In this document: one piece after another, positions 1 through 10,037 of the stretch
Numbering within the stretch: position 1 is the first letter of the stretch
Layout: every line of letters starts with the position of its first letter
From: Odontesthes bonariensis
Taxonomy: Eukaryota; Chordata; Actinopteri; Atheriniformes; Atherinopsidae
NCBI RefSeq assembly: GCF_027942865.1
Contig: NC_134517.1
Coordinates: 15,343,775 to 15,407,774, forward strand
Reading direction: 5' to 3'
DNA: 64,000 nt
Position numbers and translations under genes: made by a program
Notes under the pieces: model-generated
Databases searched by the model: none
What the model was told of the DNA's origin: nothing
Seen by the model: only the letters and a program-made list of their open reading frames with translations

Positions 1-604
1 GAAAGTAGGAGCAAGTAATCTATTGATTTGACAAAGGTGCTTTGTTTTTTGTGCGACTGGGTACAACTACACATGGGAAAACAGTGTTAAAGCATTTTTT
101 GTAAATGGTCATTGAATAGCTGTGGCATTTAGTCTGCATTTAGAAGTCAGAAGAGTAGGAGGTTGGAGGAACACACAGGACTTTTAAGTCAAAGAAAAGA
201 GTCTGAATCTCAACTACTGATGTTTTAAAGTATTTTGAGACGTCGTTTGTTCTGTTGCTGCTTCGTAGAGCTTTTAGTCATGGTTTAGTAGCTGTTTTAT
301 ACATAATGAAGTACATTGTTAAGATCAAGCATGACAACATAATTGGTGAAGGTAAAGCCTGATTTATGGTCGTCTGGGAAAGGCTACGGAGCGTGCGTCG
401 GCCAAAATTCCTATCTATCCGCCAAGAGTGATTGTGATTCCTACCATAAAAATGGGAAGTATGAAGGTAAGAAAGTGCATTAGTAACCACCCTGGCTTGT
501 CATGCAGCAACCAATTGGCAGACCCGCCATGGCATTTATACTGAAATTGCCTTAAGAATATGGGTTTATTCTATATTATCAACATCTGAATTTAATATTT
601 TAAG
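1..604. other. Intergenic DNA with a Harbinger-like MITE fragment
   Basis: No coding exon is recognisable here. From about 353 to 404 the sequence (AAAGCCTGATTTATGGTC followed by a GC-rich GTGCGTCGG stretch) resembles one end of the Harbinger-type MITEs common in fish genomes, whose termini read roughly GGCTGATTTATACT. No matching second end was found, so this is at best a solo terminal fragment. The last eight bases (597-604, ATTTTAAG) are the left target-site duplication of the hAT element that follows. Confidence 0.4.
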
Positions 605-1908
605 TAGTGGTGGGCCGTTATCGGCGTTAATGTGCTGCGATATTTTGAGAGTCTTATCGGGCGATATAAAAAATATCGCCGTTAATCTATTCTCAAAGTT
701 GGGTTGGGAACTGGGTCAAAATAGGTAAGCAAACTGTGATGACTTTTACCTTGATATTTTAGCTCGGGTGTAGGCCGATGTACTTTGTCTGCCGTTAGGT
801 GTGATGAAAACAGAAGAACGCCACTTTGCAGAAGCCTGTGCTAGGCAGTTTATGGAGGTCGCTAATCTGTGGGGGATAGTTGACAAAATCTGCTCTGTTG
901 GAACAGACAGCGCTCCTAATATGGTGGCCGCAGGGAGGATACTGCCCTTCGAGCATCTGCCGTGTGTTGCACATGTTGTACAGAGAGCGATTGTAATGTC
1001 ATTGCGAGAAGGGGTTTTTGATGCTGCACTTGCCAAATGTCGACAAATGGTGGGACATATCAAACACAGTCCGGTCAACGCAGACAAGCTGAAAGTCCAG
1101 CAAACCTCCCTTGGGCAAGTTCAGGAGCCGCTCGTGCAAGATGTTCCAACACGGTGGAATTCCACCCTCGAGATGATCAAGCGCGTGTGGCGCAACAGAG
1201 ACGCACTGCACACAATGCAACAGCAGCACCATCTGGCCCTCCCAACAAGTGCTGAATATGAGAAGTTGGCGAAGCTAGAGAAACTGCTGGAGCCATGCAT
1301 GTGAATAAGCTGGTCTGCCTGCTGCGTGTACACCAAGAGCGACCTCGCTGGAGAAGCTTCGCTTGAGAATTTGCTTTGGTAGCTTTGGTAGCTCGTGACG
1401 TCACATTTAGAATGTTAAATTCTTAAAGGCCCCGCGGCTGTGCAGCACCCCCGCGAGAAAAAAACATGAGGAAAGTGAGGGCAGGGACACGAATAAACGT
1501 GTTGTTATTTACAATTTGTTATTCAAGATATACATCACGTTACAAATGATGTAAAACTACATTAGGTACACCTGAGAAGAGCAGGAATAGCAGAGGCAGC
1601 TGTGAAAAAAAAACTAAATTCGAAATAAAATCAGAAATAAATCAGAAATAAAACTTAATTGCAGTGAGAAAGGTATGCGTGGGGTTACTACACTATTGTA
1701 TTGAAGCACTCGACACGGCAATTGCAACAGTCTCAGGATTAAACGACTATTGTTTGGATAGGAACCAAAGTTTACGCGTCTGTTTACGCGAACCCCGCGG
1801 ATTGCCGGACCCCTGAATGAGCCATTTTAATCTAGATTAATCTAGATTAATTTCAAGATTTCAGTGAGATTAATCTAGATTAAAAAAATTTATCTATGCC
1901 CACCACTA
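605..1908 (+). mobile_element. hAT-superfamily DNA transposon copy with terminal repeats and 8-bp target duplication
   Basis: The element begins TAGTGGTGGGC (605-615) and ends with its exact inverted complement GCCCACCACTA (1898-1908). It is flanked on both sides by the identical octamer ATTTTAAG (597-604 and 1909-1916). An 8-bp duplication and short inverted ends of this kind are diagnostic of hAT transposons. The interior carries a partial transposase frame (separate entry). Near the right end a subterminal motif TAATCTAGATTA is repeated several times (about 1830-1885), and near the left end ATCGGCGTTAA/ATCGCCGTTAA motifs are repeated, as seen in hAT subterminal transposase-binding repeats. 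At 1.3 kb it is far shorter than an autonomous hAT element, so it is an internally deleted, presumably non-autonomous copy. The exact duplication suggests the insertion is not very old. Confidence 0.88.
774..1304 (+). pseudogene. Truncated hAT (ZBED-like) transposase fragment
   Basis: An open frame of about 177 codons runs from after a TAG at 771-773 to a TGA ending at 1304. It matches the middle of ZBED-type hAT transposases, the RNase H-like catalytic region. Visible motifs are VMKTEERH near the start, VGTDSAPNMVAA (carrying a conserved aspartate), PCVAHVVQRAI (the conserved Cys-x-x-His pair) and DVPTRWNSTLEM (the conserved RW pair). The N-terminal BED zinc finger and the C-terminal hATC dimerisation region are missing, so it cannot encode a working transposase. 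The natural start has been lost; the first ATG in the frame is at 804. It is the decayed coding remnant of the surrounding element, not a host gene. Confidence 0.8.
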
Positions 1909-1916
1909 ATTTTAAG

Positions 1917-2829
1917 TAAAACTACACTTTTACATCTTTCAAACTTCAGTATCATTATCACCCTGAAAATATAATCCAGTGGATATTAATTGAGCATATA
2001 AAGGTGGGTCTTGGTTGTAAGGGATAAAAACAGAAGCAAAAACCAAAGCAGAATGTGACACATTGCACACTTGCTGCCTGAATAATTTTCTTGCTCTCTG
2101 AACAGTTCCAAAATTCAATTCAGTATAATTAATTCACTTCATTAAATCAAATATGGTCAAGTCAATACGAAGAGGTTTGCATGAGAACTGTAATTGGCTT
2201 GCAAATGACACCCCCTTCCTTGACACCATGCCAAGTGCATACTTCTTCACAGTAGCTGGATAAAATGACCCAACACTCCATGTTCTGGAACCTGATTGAT
2301 AATGACACCTTCTGTTGGTACACAGGTCCTCCATCTGTGGCTGCAGTGTCAAGGAGGCTCCTCTACTATTGCCGAATAGCAAAATAGCAGCTAAAACATT
2401 TTCACTGAGCTCTCCAAGAGACACTGGCATTGTGTACCCAGGGATGCCTCTGTGTTGTGATGCAAATGCCTTATGAATAGACTTGTAAATCCAACAGGTA
2501 AGTTGTCTAATTCCAGTGTACTTACAGTTTTGTATGGCTTGTGATTCAGGGCACATCTACATAAGAAATGTTTTGGTGTGCTCTGGTTGAGAGTCCCTCG
2601 AAGCACTTTTAGGATTACTGCCTATTGACAAGTCTCGCAGTTTCATGTATTCAGCTTAGTCTTGTAGTTCAGTAGAAAGGTGGAGAAATGCAACTTGGTA
2701 TTGCACATCTCCATCCTCTTGCAGACCCCTATCTGCAAATGTGCCATTAACAGTGCAAATGACAACCCCGTCCTTGACACATTGATCTACCTTTCTCCCA
2801 CTAATCTGCCTACGTTGATGTCAGCAACC
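1917..2829. other. Intergenic, no recognised feature
   Basis: AT-rich sequence with no exon, RNA gene or repeat that I can name. The reading frames here (for example one of 140 codons on the minus strand at 2134-2556) lack recognisable motifs. The right part may already belong to the degenerate LINE that follows, but the similarity is too weak to place its left edge. Confidence 0.4.
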
Positions 2830-5026
2830 AGGGCTTTTATATCATCGACACGTCTGTCGGATCCCATACCAACTCAAATGTTTCAAGGATGTTCTACCTC
2901 TGATCAACTCTTGTGGACTTGATCAGATCAATTTGTCTATTTTAATGGGCTGTGTACCACAGGCATTTAGGCAAACTGTAATTGAGCCACTTTTCAAAAG
3001 CCTACTCTTGATCCTGATGTTTTATACAATTATGGACCTTGATCCAGCATTCCTTTTATTTTGATTCTTGAAAAAACGATCATTAAAGTACTTATCATCC
3101 ACTTGCAGAACAGAAGCTTATATGAAGAATTTCAGTATGGTTTTAGAGTACACCATAGCACTAAAAAAATGCATTAATTAAAGTTACAAATTACCTCCTT
3201 ATAGCCTTCGATCAGGACTTTGTCTCTGTGCTGGTCCTGTTAGATCTTAGTCCAGCTTTTGATTCCATGGACCGTAGCATATTTTTCTGATACATTCCAG
3301 CTTGTACATGTAAATTGTGTATCCTCTCACCAGTTTGTTATGGTGTTCCACAAGGTTCTGGACTTGGATTAATTCAGTGTTCCCTCTGCACGCTACATTT
3401 CAACAACATGATCAGGAAACATCATGACACCTGAGGAAACTAATCACTTACTAAAGTTACAGAACTGTCTTTCAGACATAGAGACCTGGGTGAGCTGTAA
3501 TTTCCTACTCTTGAATTCAGGCAAAACTGAGGTCATTTGTTTTGGCCTGATAAATCTCAGAGAGTCACTGTTTAACAATATAGTAATACTTGATGGCATT
3601 ACCATAGCCTCTAGTTCTACTCTGAGGAACCAGGGAGTTTTCTTCTTTTTTTTTTTTTAACCAAGATTTACCTTTTTAAGCCTGGTTTATAGTCAGTAAC
3701 GCAAGACGCAACGCAAGCCCTTGCGCGGTTGCAAGCCCCCCCTTGCGTGCTTGCGTGTGTCACCTCAATTTTCTAAACTTCACGCAAGACGCAAGCGCAA
3801 GCCACTGGCTGTGGTCGAAACCGCCTACTACTTGATCGATCTGACAGTATGCAGAGCGTTTACACACAGTGCACTTCACTCCTGCCCGAGCCGAAATCAG
3901 CCGGCCTGAAAAGCTGATTTCCCTTAAGCTATAGGCTAAACTCTGTAAATATATAACTTTAGCAACATTTGAAACATTTTCAGGCGAGAAAGTAGTCGTT
4001 TAGACCCCCAAGGTGTTGAAAATCTGACAAAATACCGGCTATTTACAAGAAGAAGAAGAAGCATGAATCTATGGAAGAGAGACTTGCCAAAGAGCTCCTG
4101 GCGGTGAATTTCCTTTCATCGTAGTAGGCTTGTCATTGAAAAAACCCGCTACTCCACCTACTGTCCTGGCGGTGAATCGCCACGCAGCACACGCAAGCGC
4201 CGACAAAGCAAAATGAAGTATAAACGTCTCGAGCCATTAACATACGCGCAAGACGCAAGCGCAAGGGCAGTTAAAAGAAGTATAACTCAGCCTTAACTCT
4301 CACATGAAACAGGTCTCCAGAGCCAGCTTCTTTCATCTGCATAACATCACAAAAATAAGGAGCATCTTTTCCCTAAGTGACGCTGAAAAACTGGTCCATG
4401 CATTTGTCACACGTAGGCTGGACTGCTGCAACAACCATTTTAGCAGAGGCTCTTTTATGTTGAGCCAAAGTGCTGCGGCCAGAGCACTGACTGCTTCTGC
4501 AAAGAAAGATCACATGCGTTCATTGTTGGCCTTTCTAGATTGGCTCCCTGTAAAGTTCAGAATAGAATTTAAAATCCCTCTCATTACATAAAAAGCCCTT
4601 CGTGGCCAAGCACCTTCATATGTGAAAGGCCTATCAACCCCAAGCTCACTCCATTCTCAGCACTCTGGTCTAGTTGTTGTTCCTTTATTCACTAGAACCA
4701 CAATAGTAGGCAGAGGCTTCAGTTTTCAGGCTCACTTCCTGTGGAACCAGCTACTTACTTGGGTGTGAGACACTGAAATACTCTCCACTTTGAAATTAAA
4801 ACCTAAAACTTACCTCATTGAAAGAGTCTACTTTTAATCTACTTTTAATCCCCTGATGTGCATTGATATGCCAGTGGTCTACTTGTTTTAATTTTGTGTA
4901 CTTGCAACCATTCATTTATTTAAATTTTTATGTTTGCCTTGGCTATTTTGTCTACATTTTGCTTTTGCTTTGTAAAGCACTTTGGGTTACACTTCTGTTA
5001 TATAAAAAAGCCTGAGTTGAGTTGAT
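2830..5026 (+). mobile_element. Degenerate L2-clade (Maui-like) LINE, reverse transcriptase to 3' tail
   Basis: Broken frames read in order as an L2-type reverse transcriptase. Near 2855-2870 is DPIPT. At 2960-3040 is a FRQTVIEPLFK-like stretch. At 3090-3170 the reading resembles SLYEEFQYGFRVHHST. Near 3215-3280 is SVLVLLDLSPAFDSMD, the region that includes the catalytic aspartate of the first RT motif. Near 3340 is GVPQGSGLGL. At 3424-3640 is LSDIETWVSCNFLLLNSGKTEV. At 4304-4600 the C-terminal part continues (SLSDAEKLVHAFVTRRLDCC and DWLPVKFRIEFK). The 3' end has the characteristic GTAAAGCACTTTGGGTTAC tail (about 4972-4990) followed by short TGAGT/TGATT repeats ending near 5026. Frameshifts, stops and a MITE insertion make it inactive. 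Confidence 0.82.
3677..4296 (+). mobile_element. Harbinger-like MITE inserted inside the L2 element
   Basis: This roughly 0.6-kb block interrupts the LINE reading. Its left end reads TTAAGCCTGGTTTATAGTC and its right end AAGTATAACTCAGCCTTAA, so the termini are inverted copies (compare AAGGCTGAGTTATACTT). Both ends are bordered by TTAA, so the target duplication is either TTA or TTAA and the exact boundary is ambiguous. The interior is filled with ACGCAAGACGCAAGCGCAAG-type repeats near both ends (3698-3800 and 4188-4266), in inverted orientation. No transposase is present. The terminal sequence resembles PIF/Harbinger MITEs of fish; a TTAA duplication would instead point to piggyBac or Kolobok. 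Confidence 0.72.
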
Positions 5027-7769
5027 TTGAAGGGTTCCTCTCGGAGAGCGGGCAAGGAGATGGGCAACATTGCCTCACAATGGCTTTCCTTTGTGTTTCT
5101 AATGTATCACACAACTGTCAGCTTAGCTAGAAGGTGGCAAGGCAATCAAATCAATCATGCATTTACACAAGATTAGGAAGTGAAAGAAAAAGCTTTAATA
5201 AAGAAAAATACAGGATTCGCATCATAATCAAAACCTGAAATTCAATAATTCATAATATGGAAAATAAACTATTTTAAGCATGCACAGCTCTGACCATAAG
5301 ATTGTTGTTTATAGCATTAAAAAGAAGAGGCTGGTAACGACTCTATTGTGCACCATGCATGCCTCTTATTGGTGAACAGAGCCCCTGCATGTCAAGCAGA
5401 GGTGGGGCACTCTCCCTAGAGTCCACTATCACAGCAGGTTAACCTGGCACTGCTTTTCTAAGGACTGATTGCCCAGCCCCCTGCAGCTCGAGGTAAACCG
5501 ACAATTTTCCATCAGCAGGGAACGTGGCTTTATTAGTAAAAGTAGGGAGGGGTGGGAGGTAAGAGAGAAAAGTGAAATCAAGTTTACACAGTAGCTGTAG
5601 TAGTTGTGTAGGAGGGCTATAAAGTGTGGTAGAAGACAAATCCCAATACGAAGCTGAATCTGCATCTAATTTTCCAAAGTTACGGCAAAAAAAGGTAATT
5701 TCCACAACCAGCCAATAGGAAAATAAAATTTAGCTGCTACAAAAGTGTAAACACAGGCTTCATTTAGTTTTTTGAGGAAAGCTGAAGCATAAGCTCGATG
5801 GTATCTATCAAAGAAGTCAGAAAGCGTAAAGAGACAAGCCTGTATAAAGACTCGGGTCAATGTCAAGCAGAATTTCATCTTGCAAAGACTCTCTGACAGG
5901 TAAGGAAAACATTCACCTGAATAAAAACTGCAGCTCTCGTATCAGAGATGAGACAGACTCTGCACGGCAAATCAATAAAATCCCCAGGCTGCATGTGAAT
6001 TTAGAAGGGAAATCTCTGCCGAAGACATTAAATTTCTAAACAAAACATGAGTAAACCTACAAACAAACCCAGGCCATGAGGCTGTCTGGGTGAAAAAAGA
6101 CACAATTTGGAGGGCAAACAAGCAGTGCCTTATGGTTTTCAAGGTCTCCATTTGTTTTTCCATGTTCCACTGTCAGGTGCAAATAGAAGAGAGGGCAGTG
6201 CAGAGAATGGTGAGCCGTAGAGGGTTAAAAGGCCATGGCTGGGATTATAGCACAAGTAGGGACCCCATACTGTGGCTTGACATGCCTAGCAGCTTACAGT
6301 GCATTTTTCTCTGACAATGCAGGGTCATACACTGTCAGATGCATGAAATGTTTTCACACACATGTTGAAAGACAAGTGAAGTGCTGAAGAGCTTCCCTCT
6401 CAAAGGTTATCTGTTAGCATAATGCTTTTCTAATAACAAAGTCGTGTTCCAAAGTCAAAATCAAATCGAGGATAAGGCATTTGCATGCTCACAATGTTTG
6501 ACCTTAAAGGACAGTGCAACATGCTTATAGTTTAGATTTCAGTGTGCATCTTCACCAGAGCTTGTATACCATATTCACTTATTCAGTTCATTTATTCTGC
6601 ATAAAGTCTTTTTTCTACATATTGTGGGCCATTACTCAGAGGCCAGTGCTGGGTGGTAGCTACTAATCAGCATGGGAGCTACCTAATCCTGCCACCAATG
6701 AACTCATCTGTCTGTCCACTCTATTTTCAGACATGTGCTAACATGCCATAATAGCCATAATTCCACTTGGCCCTGGGCTCTGCCACCTCAGTCTTCTGAT
6801 TAAGTCCTAAGTCCCGAAGGTATCATTGTTAAAGGTTTAGCTATTCCACCCGTAGCCATTAAATATGGCATAAAGCGGGTAGGGAGACATGAGCAGGAGT
6901 GCAGAGTGCAGGAAGGGGAGATGGGCTTCCTCAGAGAAGCTTTCTGTGCATCTGACAAAACACAAATTCTTCTCAATGTGTCGTCTGCATTGCTCCCTGA
7001 TGCAGCAAAGGATTGCCTTTTATCAACAGCCAGCGATGACACTTTCCAAATATTTAATACATGGGGGAATTTCTCATTCACTGTGGATGTGTTTCAACTG
7101 AAAACTGTTTTCCCTTAAAAAAAGAAAAGAAAAGAAAAGAAAAAAAGACGCCCCCCCCCCTATCCTTCAGTTTCCTCACCAGTTATGAAAATATCATGTC
7201 ATGAATACCACTCTTTACATGTAATTCCCTATTCGCCTGCTTCGCTGTAAGCGGCTGTCAACAGTGTGTCTGATTTATATCGTAAGTGTTAGTGGGACAG
7301 GAGCTCCCGCACGGCACTACTGGCCTGGGGAAGCGAGGTAGGGGTCCACAAGGACAGGCACAGCCCTGGTTCCTCTGACTCTGGAGACTCTTGGTGAGGA
7401 GTAAACTTAGCCAACACTCCAAAAACAGGGTGTCACACACCCATCAACACCTCCTTCACAGGTGTGTTAGAGAAAAACGGGAGACGGAAGGGGATGTCAG
7501 GATGCGGCAGCACGTTGAAAAGAAGCGTGTGAGAGAGGTTGTTTGGAGTCATGTTTATATTCATGCTTCTTTGCACAACAAATGTGGATCTTTCAAAAAT
7601 AAATGCATAAACCTGACACAGAGGAGTAAAGGCAAACTGTCAAAGATCTGACACGTTTACTCACTTGCATATATGCACATGCAAGCAGCATGCACTACAG
7701 TCATCAGTGTAATGGCACTAACTCGTCACAAGTGTTTTCGTGGAAAGAAAAGATTCAAACTTTTTCTGA
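5027..7769. other. Intergenic, no recognised gene
   Basis: Only short frames without family motifs occur here. In the conserved vertebrate order the 5' end of pcca would be expected somewhere beyond zic2 on this side. I looked for its biotin-carboxylase motif (ILVANRGEIA) on the minus strand and did not find it. A short purine run (AAAAG repeats) with a C9 tract lies at about 7118-7160. Confidence 0.4.
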
Positions 7770-8690
7770 AGTGAGATTTAAATGTAAATAAAAACAAAAT
7801 GCAATTACTTGCAAATCGTTTAAACCCTTTGTTTGAATCCTTTTTTGTGGCAAAATACATGCTCATTTTGAACTGGATACAACACAAAAGTTCAAAAGTA
7901 TGCGGACAGGGTTTGACACTGAGTTACATCCCCTCTGTTTGGGAATTAGGGTGACCTATTTTGGAATTTGGTTTAATTAGATCTCGGGACATTTTCCCCA
8001 TCCAAGTTCAATTGGCTCAGAGTGAAGCCAAATGAAGACCACATTATTTCTGGATTTTGTCTGTAGGTCTATTTGGTTTTGTTTTGTTTGTGTGGTAGAG
8101 TACATTTGTATTTGTAGATGCAGTGATGAACTGTCTTGACAAAAGTTTTTGGGAGTGTTGCTGAGCCCATGCCATGTTTTCCACCACATAATTTAGTCTA
8201 AATTTACTTCAATTTAGTTAAAATTGTCCCGTGTACAGAGATATCTTCATATGATCTCAATATTTCAAGAATATTGTGTACTGTGTGTGAGGAACTCGCT
8301 GGATTTAACGTGGGTTTATGTTTAGAAATTTCATTCTTCAATTGTCAAACCACTTGCACATGAATTTTCAACAATTTGATGAACTCTTCCTGATTTTTAC
8401 TTTGAAAAGACTTATCCTTCTTAAGGGACACTCTTTTTATCCATTCACAAGCAACCATGTGACTGATATGCTGTCAGTTAACCTAATTGATAATCAGGGA
8501 TTTTTTTTTTTTCTTTAGTATTTCACCACTTTCCCCATCTTTTGGGGCTCAACTTTTAGGAAAAAGTTTGCTGGCATCTCATCTAAAACGAGCAAATATG
8601 AAAGACAACAAAAGAAATGAATCCTCCATGTCTGTTGTCCCTGTACTATTTTGAGTAAAGTATGGGGTTTAGGTGAGCAAATCTTTGCTT
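7770..8690. mobile_element. Diverged inverted-repeat DNA transposon relic
   Basis: The left arm (about 7785-7905: CTTGCAAATCGTTTAAACCC, ATGCTCATTTTGAACTGGAT, ACACAAAAGTTC) and the right arm (about 8470-8625: GTTAACCTAATTGATAATC, TTGCTGGCATCTCATCTAAA, ACGAGCAAATATG) are imperfect inverted complements of each other. Both resemble a very common fish repeat whose ends read ATTTGCAAATCATT and CAACTTTTTTGAGATGTGTT. The arms pair at only roughly 60 percent by eye, so the copy is old. No transposase frame survives. The superfamily is uncertain (Kolobok or hAT are possible), and the edges are approximate. Confidence 0.5.
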
Positions 8691-9980
8691 TCTGCTTTTA
8701 TCTACATTCTACAGTCTTTGTGGATGCTGTATGCTTACAAATGTTTCCTAAAATCTAAAGAAGAACAAGAACAGACACGGATATGTGGTAAATCTTTCAT
8801 GAGGGAAACAATTTGTTGGCGGTCAGCTCGCTCCATTAGATTTAAGCACCACATGGCTGTCGCCACATAGAGGGGGAGTTAAAACTGAACAAAGCAATTG
8901 GTTGGAGGAGCAGAAAAAGTGAGACCATCTACAGATCTATTTATTTCAATGACTGGTGTTCAAAGAAACCTCAAATATAAGTTGTTAGAGGCCAAACTAC
9001 CAACCTGATTTCTGTGTACACAAAGAGCGTAACACACAGGATTACACTACGATCATCCATTTTTAATCAAGTAAATCACTACTGTCAATGAGAAAATATA
9101 CAGAAACACCCGGAATCTAACAAAATAGAGCGGACTGGACATTGACATGTCAAGTGCTAACTGACTGCCTGTCAATACACTCACTGAGCAGAAAAGTCTC
9201 TTACCGTCAGGGGACTGTGAGATACAAGGGAGAGAGAAGAAAAGGAGGTGAAAGTCAATCAAATTAGTTCCTTCCAGCTCACTACCCTCAAGGACTTGAG
9301 GTAAGCAAGCACAACCTCTTCTGAGAGAACTGATTGTCTATGGGGTGCAATCTGAGTGGCACCCTGCTGAGAAAGGCGAACACAGATAAACCAGCAAGGC
9401 ACAGTTGTCCTCCTTCAAATTTTTAATTAAATAAAAACAATATTCTGAAATATGTCGGGACATAGATTAAGTACCATTTCTTACTGTTGTGACCAAATGG
9501 TGGTATTGTTGGAAATGCTAGATAAAAGTCTGCTGATTTGCATGTGACAAAGCCTACACCAATGTGTTATTTGTTTGTCTCCTTTGGTGAATGGAACCCT
9601 CCGGAGAGGAGCAGACACTGAAAATGCTGTTAAGATCAGAGTGATAATGACTTACTGAATATTGTCTGCATCATGGGGACCGCAAATGGTTTGATCCCTG
9701 TCCTCTTTCATTTCTGTCTCATTAGATAAACCTGTGGAAGTCAGACAGCCTTTTACCATCGATGTGTTTTAAGACATCAGACATTCAACACAGTCATGTC
9801 ACAACACATCCGAAATTAAATCATCACAAAGTGAAAGAAAATTTCACTGAAAACTCTCCTCCTTTAGATTAATCATGTGTCAGGGGTTGTTTTGTAAGAT
9901 TTTTGTTTTGGGGGGGGATCAACAAACAAAATCTAAAAAGATGAGAAAACACATACAAGGCGACAGAAGGTTGGGAGGGT

Positions 9981-10037
<57 letters not shown>

